Of a stretch of 64,000 nucleotides of DNA, positions 55,056-64,000 are shown in pieces. The first letter of the stretch is position 1. Each line of letters begins with the position of its first letter. The notes below the pieces were generated by a model. That model saw nothing but the letters and a program-made list of their open reading frames with translations. It had not been told where the DNA came from and searched no databases. The DNA comes from Novakomyces olei (taxonomy: Eukaryota; Ascomycota; Novakomycetes; Novakomycetales; Novakomycetaceae): the NCBI GenBank assembly GCA_016906335.1, contig JADEYG010000004.1, forward strand, positions 1 through 64,000. The letters are read 5' to 3'. A program made the translations under genes and the position numbers.

Positions 55056-55827
55056 CGTACCGAATATAAACCAAAGCGGCAAAGAGTCGGGCGAGTCACA
55101 AACCCCTTTGACCAGCGAGTATGCCGGAAACAGCAGTAGCAACGGTACACGCACGACCGGAATCACGTAGAACCGAGTTTAAAATCCGCTTTCCGGGCAC
55201 GTAAGACTGCGTACCGCGACGCCAAACAGACCTTTCCGATATTTACTGTGCGGATTTTTGCACAAGTAAGCACGTGCTGTACGGCAGTTCGTGCCGAAAA
55301 CTTGCCAAGCAAGTTTCTGCGGCCACAAACGAGCCGTTGCTCGTTAGTATGCCGTTGAATCGTGTAGCGTGTGCTTTGATATATGCGTGATAAAGAATGG
55401 TATACGCATATATTAGTAATATATGCAACAATCATTGCGTAGAAACTATGGATTTATTTACCATGATACTATTGTCTATGATACTCTTGTACTATGATTT
55501 TCTTGTACTATGATTTTCTTGTACTTTGATTGGTATTCAGATTGATTACTATTGTCATTGCCATGGCCATTGCCATTATTATTTCTAATAATAAACCATT
55601 AATATTGTTATCGGAATATATGGATATATATATATACTGACGTTCAAACATTAGTGTATTGTTGAAATAAATTTTATGGATACATTAATAATATTTATAT
55701 TATTTATTTCTAAATATTAATTCGCAGATCAAACTAGCTGGAAATATTGCGATAATAAATTATTTTAATGGCAGACGGTTGCGCTCATGTTTGATCGCAG
55801 AGTACGCATCGTCTCGTCGAATCCACG
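55056..55827. other. UTP25 upstream region, no gene seen
   Basis: Intergenic. It includes TTGTACTATGATTTTC-like short repeats near 55480-55530 and no supported frame. Confidence 0.6.
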
Positions 55828-57756
55828 ATGGAAACGCCAGGCAAAGCTTATGAGGCGCTAGTCACGCTTTTAAAAGCCGATAATCGGACTCGTGGCGGGT
55901 CTTTTTCTCGAAAGAAACGGAAATTGCAGGAGGCTGATTCACTAGCAAAGGCTGATAACGATACGAGAAAAGATTCAAAAGGCAACGAAGCGGCCGCTGA
56001 AGAGTTTGATGAATCCGAGTTTGAGTCAGGCCATGATTCAACAGAGGTCGATCCTTTTACTGTACATTTTGCTCGGCCTGATAAAGAAGCCCTTTCAATA
56101 CTAACCAGGATATACTCACAGCCAGATCTCAAGTTGGAGTCTAAATTGTGCTCTAGCTCCATTGCTCAAGGCTCAATACAATTGTACCACTATACGGCAA
56201 AGGATTGTAACGTATCCCTGCAACAGCCGCCTCTTGTCTCCTGCCCCGAGATATGGAGATCATTGAAAGCCAAAGTACGGGAGTCTGTATCGAAAAGGCA
56301 GCGACGTGCACTTTTCTCTGGCGAGCTTGGTGAAAAGTGTAGAGCTATTTTCTCTTACTGCGATTTTCTCGACGTCTCCAGATTGCCTCAGGACAAGGTA
56401 TACCCTGCCATACTGGCCTTGCATACTGTAAACCACGTGCTAAAAGGCCGTGATATTGTTCTTAAAAACAATGCCCGACTAGCGGCTTCACCGGCCTCAG
56501 ACTTGGAATGCCGAGATCAGGGGTTTACACGGCCCCGAGTCTTGGTATTGTGCCCAACACGTGATTACTGTTTGCGCATTGTCAACCATATCATAGCCTT
56601 TTCAGGGACACAACAGCAGGAGAATTTAAAGCGGTTTCGCAATGAATTTTCCATTGAACAAGAGGTCATTTCTGCCTCCAAACCGGATGATCATCGCGCC
56701 TTGTTCAGTGGGAACACAGACGACTCGTTTCGTTTAGGCCTAAAATTCACTAGAAAATCCCTGAAATTCTATTCAAAATTCAATAACTCTGACGTCATTT
56801 TGTGTAGTCCGCTGGGTTTGCGTACGGCGCTTGAGGCAAATGAAAAGAAGCCCGGCAACTTTGATGTACTTTGCTCTATCGAAGTCCTTATTATCGATCA
56901 GGCGGATGCCCTGCTAATGCAGAATTTTGATCATGTCGACTACATTATGCAGCATTTGAATCATTTGCCACGAGAAGCTTCCGAAACAGATTTCAGTCGG
57001 GTCCGTGAATATTTGCTTGATGAAAATGCAAAATATCTTCGACAGACAATCGTTTCGTCTGCCTTTAATTTCCCAGAGATCTATTCAATGTTCAACCACG
57101 ACCTGCGCAACGTTGCAGGCCAGATTCGAGTGAGGACAGAACATCACAGAGGTGTTTTGGATCTAGCAGGCAGTGTTGTTCGCGTGACTTTTGATCGAAT
57201 TCCTCCATTGAATAACCAAAAGAGTAGTATTTTACGCGACGAACCAGATGCGCGTTTCGAGTACTTTACGCGTACTGTTTTACCCGATATGATGCGGGTT
57301 CATGATACGGGTAATCTGATATACGTACCATCATATTTCGATTTTGTCAGGGTGCGAAACTATCTCGACTCTCAGCAGTTTAAGTACGGAGCCCTGCACG
57401 AATACGCAACAGCCTCAGAAATTTCAAGAGCCCGTTCGCTTTTCAGCAAAGGATCATTGCCCATTTTGCTGTACACTGAAAGACTGCAACACTTTCGAAG
57501 GTTTGCTATCAAGGATATTAAGCGTATATATTTCTACGGAGTTCCTCAGCATGCACAGTTTTTTGCTGAACTCTTAGAACTTTTGGTCAAGGAGACTCTG
57601 GCCGCAAAATCGACTACTGCTCTGGGTCCCAGTTCTACATCTTTTGTTAAAGTGACTTTTTCTGATCTGGATTCTATGGCTCTTGAGCGGATTGCTGGGT
57701 CTGAGAGGGCACGAATGATGGTGGCCAGCCACCACCAGCGGTTCGAATTTTCTTGA
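55828..57756 (+). CDS. UTP25: U3 snoRNP/SSU-processome protein Utp25
   Basis: 642 residues, single exon. The acidic, basic-patch N-terminus (FSRKKRKLQ; EEFDESEFESGHDSTEVDPFTVHF) and the degenerate DEAD-helicase-like core (RPRVLVLCPTRDYCLRIVNHII; SDVILCSPLGLRTAL; VLIIDQADALLMQNFDHVDYIMQHLN; IYVPSYFDFVRVRNYL; LYTERLQHFRRFAIKDIKRIYFYGVP) match Utp25/DEF from yeast to animals. It lacks a working Walker A, as expected. It acts in the nucleolus in 18S rRNA processing and 40S assembly. It marks the window's core-genome side. Confidence 0.97.
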   Translation: METPGKAYEALVTLLKADNRTRGGSFSRKKRKLQEADSLAKADNDTRKDSKGNEAAAEEFDESEFESGHDSTEVDPFTVHFARPDKEALSILTRIYSQPDLKLESKLCSSSIAQGSIQLYHYTAKDCNVSLQQPPLVSCPEIWRSLKAKVRESVSKRQRRALFSGELGEKCRAIFSYCDFLDVSRLPQDKVYPAILALHTVNHVLKGRDIVLKNNARLAASPASDLECRDQGFTRPRVLVLCPTRDYCLRIVNHIIAFSGTQQQENLKRFRNEFSIEQEVISASKPDDHRALFSGNTDDSFRLGLKFTRKSLKFYSKFNNSDVILCSPLGLRTALEANEKKPGNFDVLCSIEVLIIDQADALLMQNFDHVDYIMQHLNHLPREASETDFSRVREYLLDENAKYLRQTIVSSAFNFPEIYSMFNHDLRNVAGQIRVRTEHHRGVLDLAGSVVRVTFDRIPPLNNQKSSILRDEPDARFEYFTRTVLPDMMRVHDTGNLIYVPSYFDFVRVRNYLDSQQFKYGALHEYATASEISRARSLFSKGSLPILLYTERLQHFRRFAIKDIKRIYFYGVPQHAQFFAELLELLVKETLAAKSTTALGPSSTSFVKVTFSDLDSMALERIAGSERARMMVASHHQRFEFS

Positions 57757-58280
57757 GGAGCCGGAGATTTGAAGTATTGGCAATGTGGATTGTAAGCTCG
57801 AGGATGCAGAGATCATTGAAAGAGTATAGAATAATAAATGCACTCAGTTTGTAGATGGACGGGCTCATCTTTCCATGTTTCAGCTATAAGATGTAATTAA
57901 ATCCATTATTAATTAAATCAATTTTACGAGATTAATATTGTCAAATTGAACTTATTAGTAAATTGAATTATTTAGTTCATTATTCAAAAGCCTGTATTTC
58001 CAAGTCTGTATACTTAATATACAGCGTTGTGTCAATGACACGGGTATTCGATACACAAAAGAGTTAAACAATAACCCTTAAGCCAGAGTATTCTTTTTTA
58101 CAGTTTTGTAGGGTCAGAGGAACGATGTAGTCCGATTCATAATTCGGCGATACATATCCACCCAAATATCCACAAGAAGCTTAAACTTGAATCGATATTT
58201 TCAACACTTTCATAGTCAGCAGATCCAAATTGCGCTCAGCAACTTTTCACTGCAAAAATCTCTTTGAAAATTTTATCGAT
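57757..58280. other. Convergent intergenic region, no gene seen
   Basis: AT-rich region between the 3' ends of UTP25 and the next gene. Confidence 0.6.
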
Positions 58281-60017
58281 TCACCGATCGATACGGCTAT
58301 AGTCCCATTCACGGTCAAGTTTCCAAGAAGGAGGGAGCGAGCACGGTCTGTTGTATTTACCAGTCCGTGCATTTTCAAACTCGCTATTTACAACAGCAGT
58401 AATAAACTTGGGCCAGCGCTGCCGAATAACGCTATAAACTGCCGTGAGCCTACTACGCTTTTTAAAGGAAAAAGCTCTAAACATCCAGACGGCTACTGGA
58501 AGCGAAATCTGCGTTTTATCGCTCGAGCAGAAAACGAAAAAAAGCTCTTCCAACTTTTCAACAGTCCAGTCTTTACAGTCTCCCTGTCGACTAACAGCAA
58601 AGGCCTTGAAAATGTACCCAAAACAAATCGATTGGCATTTACTGTCCAGCGATAATATTGTTTCCAGCATACAAAACGACAAGTCTACCCTCATTTGCCC
58701 AAGGGACACAGATTTCGTCAAAAGAGCACAGACTGTACCGTTCATAATTTTGCTGTACGTTAATTTGTCCAAGAATTGCTTTTCTACTGGCAGCAAAGAT
58801 TGCTTGTTTGAAACTGTGGGCGGCATGGAGCTCGAGAAAGCCGCATCAAAAACTCTATTGACCATTAAATGCTGGCCTTGCCGCATAGAAGTTCTTAATA
58901 CAGCAGCAACAACAACAGGATCAATTATCTCCTGGTCCCTGTACCCTGCAACTATCATCTTTAACATTTCCGTAAAATTGCCGTGGGCCCCGGCTAAGCT
59001 GGTCCTGAGTCTCCACGTCGTACGTTCCGCTCGTTCATTAACACCAACAGTGCGATCAAGTAGTGCCGAAATCTCATCAGCCAAATCGAGTTCGTTCGCA
59101 GAAATGGCAGTGTCTAATAGGGTATTCAGACAAACGCGATCGAGCGGGAAAAATGACTCCATTTCCCGAGCAAGCGTAAGAGCTTCCATAATGGCCACAT
59201 GTAGGTTTTCCCGGCCCAGAGGAGCTAGGCAAACGGCGTTTGTCCAGTGGAAACGAGAAAGTGGAAACCCGATTGCCCGTAAATCGTTGAATATTGCCAT
59301 AAAGCAGTTTCTCGCGTGACCTGATTTGCCCAATTGCAAATAATAATCCAGCAATTCTTTTATTTCCAATTCACTCAGGCACCTGACCGCGGGTGAAGGC
59401 AGACTGCAGTAAAGTCCAAAGATTAATTTCGCCTGTTGCGGGCCCTTGGGTTTACGTAGAAGGCCTCTTAGGCCACGAAGGTTCTTGCGTAGCCGGACGT
59501 CCAGTGTCGAAATAATTTTGTTTCCTTGTGCAACATGATCGGCTAGCGCTCTAGTCTTCACATCTACAGATCTAAGCAAGGTTGCTGCAAAGGGCTGATG
59601 TCTGTATACCGATTGCGGGACAGGACCGTTCGTTCCTGATTTTTGTACAGACAAATGACTTTTAAGAGCAGCGGTCCTTTGCTGCGTCAGTAATGTTTTG
59701 CTCCCAGCTCCGGTTGACCGGACAGTTTGTGCAGGCACATTGGATACTGGCACGGGTACCCGTGGGCGTTCAACAGGGCTATTGACTTGCTCGTGGCCAA
59801 ACGGCTTTTGATCTTTGGTCAAATCTTGCACGGGCAGATGCTGATGGTCCGCGCGGCGAACTGCATACTGGTGAACGCAGCGATTGGCGTGGTGAACAGT
59901 GCCTGCACAATTCAATGTCGCTGCGAGCCAGCGCCTCAATGCTTCCACACTGTTGCTGCTGCTGCCGGCTGTGATTGAAGCAATAGCAGTAGCTGCACTT
60001 GAGCGATACCGGCGCAT
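58281..60017 (-). CDS. Putative mitochondrial helical-repeat (PPR-like) protein
   Basis: 578 residues, single exon. The N-terminus (MRRYRSSAATAIASITAG...ALRRWLAATLN) is Arg/Ser/Ala-rich without acids, a likely mitochondrial targeting signal. After a low-conservation linker, residues about 190-480 are all-helical with PPR-like periodicity (LLDYYLQLGKSGHARNCFMAIFNDLRAIGF; NTLLDTAISANELDLADEISALLD; AAVLRTSMRQGQHLMVNRVFDAAF). Such proteins bind organelle RNAs in yeasts. I cannot match it to a named family member, so the PPR label is an inference from pattern. Confidence 0.65.
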   Translation of the reverse strand: MRRYRSSAATAIASITAGSSSNSVEALRRWLAATLNCAGTVHHANRCVHQYAVRRADHQHLPVQDLTKDQKPFGHEQVNSPVERPRVPVPVSNVPAQTVRSTGAGSKTLLTQQRTAALKSHLSVQKSGTNGPVPQSVYRHQPFAATLLRSVDVKTRALADHVAQGNKIISTLDVRLRKNLRGLRGLLRKPKGPQQAKLIFGLYCSLPSPAVRCLSELEIKELLDYYLQLGKSGHARNCFMAIFNDLRAIGFPLSRFHWTNAVCLAPLGRENLHVAIMEALTLAREMESFFPLDRVCLNTLLDTAISANELDLADEISALLDRTVGVNERAERTTWRLRTSLAGAHGNFTEMLKMIVAGYRDQEIIDPVVVAAVLRTSMRQGQHLMVNRVFDAAFSSSMPPTVSNKQSLLPVEKQFLDKLTYSKIMNGTVCALLTKSVSLGQMRVDLSFCMLETILSLDSKCQSICFGYIFKAFAVSRQGDCKDWTVEKLEELFFVFCSSDKTQISLPVAVWMFRAFSFKKRSRLTAVYSVIRQRWPKFITAVVNSEFENARTGKYNRPCSLPPSWKLDREWDYSRIDR

Positions 60018-60177
60018 CGGTGTAGAAGCCCAGACAATTTGTGATTAGATTGATTTGATGCAATTAAAAGCATTTGTGACGTTTCCCCGATTGTTTAAGG
60101 CCATTGTACGCTTGTTCCGGTAGCGAGCTCGCAAACAGTCGTCCTAAATTTTATGCACAATGCCTATCAATTAATGA

Positions 60178-60417
<240 letters not shown>

Positions 60418-60529
60418 CATTTCAAATGTCTATATGGCTGGCGATGATACTAACCCTAACCCTGAATGGATCTACCTATGCGAGAATACGTTATACATTT
60501 ATTTAGTGAACAATTTCAATGAAATATGA

Positions 60530-61095
60530 GCTGAATAAAATATACAATATGATGAGTTCATCTTTTTGCATATTATTAAACAGTGCACGATGAAAGGTCT
60601 CGCGGGGATTATTTCGCCAACAGGGGCAAAACTATACGGGCGCCAGTGTTCTATCAACACTAAACATTCGCATGCATCTTCCACCTTGTAGCGTTTAGGG
60701 AACTGCACAGCTAGAAACGCTAGTAATAATTTCGTAGGATATGGCAGATTAATTTATCCAATTATCACGCGTTAATCAAGGATAAACTATATTGAAGATA
60801 TTCTTGAGTGGACTCGAGATCAATGGATTTCATCTTCCATTTTTAGATTAAGCCAGGGAAACACGTCGTTCCCGTACAAGCTTGGGCATGCACATCTGGT
60901 AAACTCCCATATTAATTAAGACCTTGTTTATTTGGCCGCGCACTGGTAGGTCCAACTTCGCGTAAGAACGCGTCAATACTAAGTCGCGAATATCGCGCGT
61001 AGTAACGCAGGCAGTCAAAACTAGGGTTTAGCCCTAACTTCGAAACTATAAAAGAAGCTTGTCCTCGCGCTCGCTTTTTTCCTCACTTACCTAGC
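60530..61095. other. Intergenic, no gene seen
   Basis: AT-rich DNA leading to a promoter-like block at 61022-61054 (CTAGGGTTTAGCCCTAAC palindrome and TATAAAAG). Confidence 0.5.
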
Positions 61096-61099
61096 ATGG

Positions 61100-61399
61100 A
61101 TGAATGGGGATCAGGAAGCTCGTTCATTCGGTTACCTGGACATCTTGCATTGCACGCGGCAAGACTGGGTGACCGCGGACTGGCTACGGTCAGGACCGGA
61201 TGCAACATTTTTGCTTTCGTGTATTAGTGCTATATGTACCCAAGCCTTTCCGGTTCTCGGGTCGTTGGTGCCATGCAAGACACTCTTCAGTGTCTTTTTG
61301 TCCTCTTTTACCCTCGTCATTTTTGTCGTGTGTGTGTTTCCTCAAGCCACGGCCATTGCGATGACGATAAAAGGGCGACGTGTTTGCATATATAGATAA
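61100..61399 (+). CDS. Possible small membrane protein, unknown
   Basis: A 99-residue frame from ATG 61100 (another ATG just upstream at 61096 is out of frame). The C-terminal half is hydrophobic, with two candidate TM segments (ATFLLSCISAICTQAFPVLG; TLFSVFLSSFTLVIFVVCVF). A TATAAAAG box lies about 50 bp upstream with a pyrimidine-rich leader between, as in expressed fungal genes. No family is recognised and codon evidence is weak. Confidence 0.3.
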   Translation: MNGDQEARSFGYLDILHCTRQDWVTADWLRSGPDATFLLSCISAICTQAFPVLGSLVPCKTLFSVFLSSFTLVIFVVCVFPQATAIAMTIKGRRVCIYR

Positions 61400-61592
61400 T
61401 ATCAGGATTGCCTAAAAATAATATATCCAGTAATGTAGAAATATTGCTTTATTATAGATGCTCTTTTTAGTAGCTGGTTTTTTTGTCGCTTACGACATTT
61501 GACTGGCTTATGTATATACGAATACATTAATTGCCAATAATATATAGGTATTTATAATGGCTTTATAAAAGCTGCAAAATGTGACGACTAAA

Positions 61593-62892
61593 ATGGACGG
61601 TGACGACGTACCAGAGTTGGTTGATATTGTTACGGAGCGCGTAACAGAGGATCTGAGCGCACTAAAACCCCCAAATCAGGATATCAAAGTCCCAATCACC
61701 ATTGTCAGTGGTACGATTTGTGTTAACTTATAGTTTCATTTGATATTTAACAATATGAAGATTAATTCTGACTGGAAAAGGCTTCCTTGGTAGCGGGAAA
61801 ACCACGTTGTTAAACCACATTTTGACAAGTCAGCATGGCAAACGCATTGCTGTTATCCTCAACGAGTTTGGCGAATCTGTAGATATTGAAAAATCTTTAA
61901 CTGTGAGCAATGGAGGCGGTGAAGATGATCTTGTTCAAGAATGGCTAGAATTGCAAAATGGATGCTTGTGCTGCTCTGTCAAGGATAATGGAGTACGTGC
62001 AATCGAAGATTTGATGGAGAAAAAGGGAAGGTTTGATTATATTTTGTTAGAGACCAGTGGACTCGCGGACCCAGGTAAGGAAAAATAAAAGTATTAATTA
62101 AACTGAAGTTATTTTATCAATCAATCAATCAATTCATTTATTCATTTATTTGTTGATTCGGTGAAGACACAAGGCTTTTAATAACGTATAGGTCCTATAG
62201 CGAAAATGTTCTGGTTGGACGAGGCACTAGCCTCCGGAATTTATTTGGATGGAATTGTAACGGTTGTGGATACGCCTTTTGCAGCCTCAACGGCTGCTTA
62301 CGCGGAGACAAAAGAGCCACCCGAGCTCGATACTTGGCGGACACAGATATCTCATGCTGATGTAATTCTTTTAAACAAGCAAGACCTGATTCCGCCCGGC
62401 CAATTCAAGGCGGCCATGGACTTGGTGCAGAGAATAAATAGCGCGGCCACGCTGTACGCTGTAAAGTACTCTCAAGTCTCTGTGGATAAAATCTTGGATA
62501 TTCACGCTTTTGACGGAGAAGAAAACGACAAGTTTCTGGTAGAATCTCACCATAGCCATGCGGATGATATTTCTACAATTGTTATATCGCTGCCAGGACC
62601 ATTGAATGCTGAGCAAATGGAAGCATTAGACGTTTGGATCAGGAAGCTAGTTTGGGCTCAGACAGATCCTTCGCTTTGGGATACAGTGCAAACACCTCAG
62701 GTTCATAGGTGTAAGGGCTTTGTTAGGCGACAAAATGGACGTGCGCTCTTATTGCAGGGCGTACGTGATATCTACGAGCTGGTTCCAGTCGCTGAAGGGC
62801 AAGATTTACCTGGCCCGGGAAAGCTTGTTTTAATAGGGCGGAATATTGGAAATATTGGAGACACTGTGCCGCCAGTACTATGGCAGATTTGA
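61593..62892 (+). CDS. ZNG1: G3E-family zinc chaperone GTPase (COG0523, ZNG1-like)
   Basis: Exons 61593-61710, 61781-62074 and 62192-62892 with introns of 70 and 117 nt encode 370 residues. Features in order: N-terminal VPELVDI (6-12), similar to the CPELVPI motif of ZNG1 that docks on methionine aminopeptidase 1; Walker [12 protein letters not shown] (40-50, created by splicing); NEFGE; the metal motif GCLCC (C101, C103, C104); [10 protein letters not shown] (also spliced); NKQDL for guanine specificity; a His-rich HHSHADD; and the CobW_C domain. Known members pass Zn(II) to METAP1 using GTP. The yeast counterpart is YNR029C. Length and motifs indicate a functional gene. Confidence 0.94.
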
Positions 62893-63169
62893 CGGCTTTC
62901 GTACAGTAGAATTGTTAAGCGTATGCTGGATAATGTAATAAAAAGCAACAAGCAACAAGTGGATAAATAAAGACAATAAAAATTGAAAATAGTAAATGAA
63001 AAACAAATGAATACCAATTTTACGAGTAAAAGGTTAAAACGATCTAGTAATAATATTATAGTAATATGTAAACAATTAATGTTTGTAAGGGAAATATAAA
63101 GGGTTTCAATCCACATTATACATAAGCGTACATCAATGACAAAGGCATAACGTATCCTCCGTCTGGGCA

Positions 63170-64000
63170 ATGTCTGAAGCCGAGCAGAAAGCAAAGAGCA
63201 AAGAAAAGTCAGCTTTAGACTCTCAAAATGTTACTGCTAAAGAAACTGCGAAAAAGATTACGGCAGATGCACAAGACACGAAAGGGACAAAGGAAAACGA
63301 TTCAACGAAATCGAACGATGATTCAGGTCTGAAAGCTGGCAATGATTCGTCCAATTCCGATTTGAAAGAGAATGAGCGAGAGAAACCCGAAAGCTCAACT
63401 ACTCCCGAATCGAAGGAAGAGTCAGGATCAAAGGGCCACGGATTGAAAGAGAAAGAGTTGGAGGAAGCTGGAGTGGAGGAAAAGCGCAAAGACACTGAGG
63501 AAAGATCGGGAAAGTCAGACAGCAAAGAATCCCACACGGAAAATAAAAATACAATCGAGCACAGTACTGCTATAAAACGTAAATTAGAAGACTCTCCAAC
63601 TTCTCAAGCGCTGGTATGAATTCGTGTATTAGCTTTAAGCGTTTCTAATCTGATTTGAAGGGGAAAAAGTCCAGCGGCTTTGCTGCTTTCAGCTCTGCGA
63701 GCAAATCGCCATTTGCATTTAGCCCTTCACCCGCCACTGTAGGGTCAGAAGGAAATAAAAAGTCAAGTGGGTTCGGGTCGTTTGGGGCGCTAGGCGGTTC
63801 AACTATATCGCCATTTGGTTCGATCCTCTCTAAAACAGAACCTGGAAACGAAAATAAATCGGAAGAAAATAAAAAAGAGCCAGAAGCAGCGAATGCCGCT
63901 GCTTTTGGTGCACTGCTAGAGAAAAACGACGCGATTAATGGGAAAGAGTTGGATTCACCGGATACTGATACGAATTCTCCTGCTGCTAAACCGCTTGATT
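63170..64000 (+). CDS. Yrb2-like Ran-binding nucleoporin-type protein, partial at window end
   Basis: Exon 1 (63170-63613, 148 codons) is very Lys/Glu/Ser-rich and ends KRKLEDSPTSQAL. A 47-nt intron (GTATGA...TTGAAG) leads in phase to exon 2 (63661 onward) with KKSSGFAAFSSASKSPFAFSPSP and SSGFGSFGALGG...SPFGS, the FG-containing pieces seen in Yrb2/Nup2-like proteins before their Ran-binding domain. The expected Ran-binding domain lies beyond 64000, so the call rests on FxFG-like repeats and the KRK nuclear signal. Yrb2 helps Crm1-dependent nuclear export. Nup2/Nup50-like is the alternative. Confidence 0.7.

Overview
This window is the left end of a yeast-like ascomycete chromosome. It opens with a true telomere: 10-bp units in C-rich orientation, one reading CTAACCCTGA, the unit I recall for Yarrowia lipolytica. 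Many genes are split by short introns (33-467 nt) with 5' sites GTAWGN/GTAATN and branch-like CTAAC, CTAAT or CTGAT just before the 3' AG. A TPP riboswitch precedes THI5. These traits suggest an early-diverging budding yeast (Yarrowia/Dipodascus/Lipomyces-like) or another basal ascomycete. I cannot name the genus.

Layout: 1-120 telomere. 121-6950 subtelomere: a 15-bp satellite interrupted by fossil Ty3/gypsy chromovirus material with two LTRs. The notable part is a C2H2 zinc finger + JmjC (KDM2-like) ORF placed between the chromodomain integrase and the 3' LTR, and a decayed relative of it before the second LTR. 7-13 kb: an amino-acid permease pseudogene, a secreted beta-propeller gene, an SDR and a xanthine-dioxygenase-like pseudogene. 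13.8-36 kb: accessory metabolism, comprising an UNC93-like transporter, an amidase, a 2OG-Fe(II) oxygenase, an allantoate-permease-family transporter, THI5, a sugar transporter with an early in-frame stop, a Gfo/Idh/MocA oxidoreductase, a ketopantoate-reductase-like enzyme, bleomycin hydrolase and an aldo-keto reductase. 36-40 kb: gene-poor. 40-64 kb: mostly conserved core genes, comprising an AUR1-like gene with a Cys/Asn-rich insert, OLE1, a Zn2Cys6 regulator, a RING E3, UTP25, a mitochondrial helical-repeat-like protein, a ZNG1-type G3E GTPase and the start of a YRB2-like gene that runs off the end.

The gene set reads as a normal subtelomere-to-core gradient. Nitrogen/purine scavenging (amidase, Dal5-type transporter, dead xanthine dioxygenase), sugar uptake and redox enzymes lie near the telomere; membrane-lipid synthesis, ribosome biogenesis and metal/transport housekeeping lie further in. 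All intron models and product names are read by eye from sequence; no database search was run.
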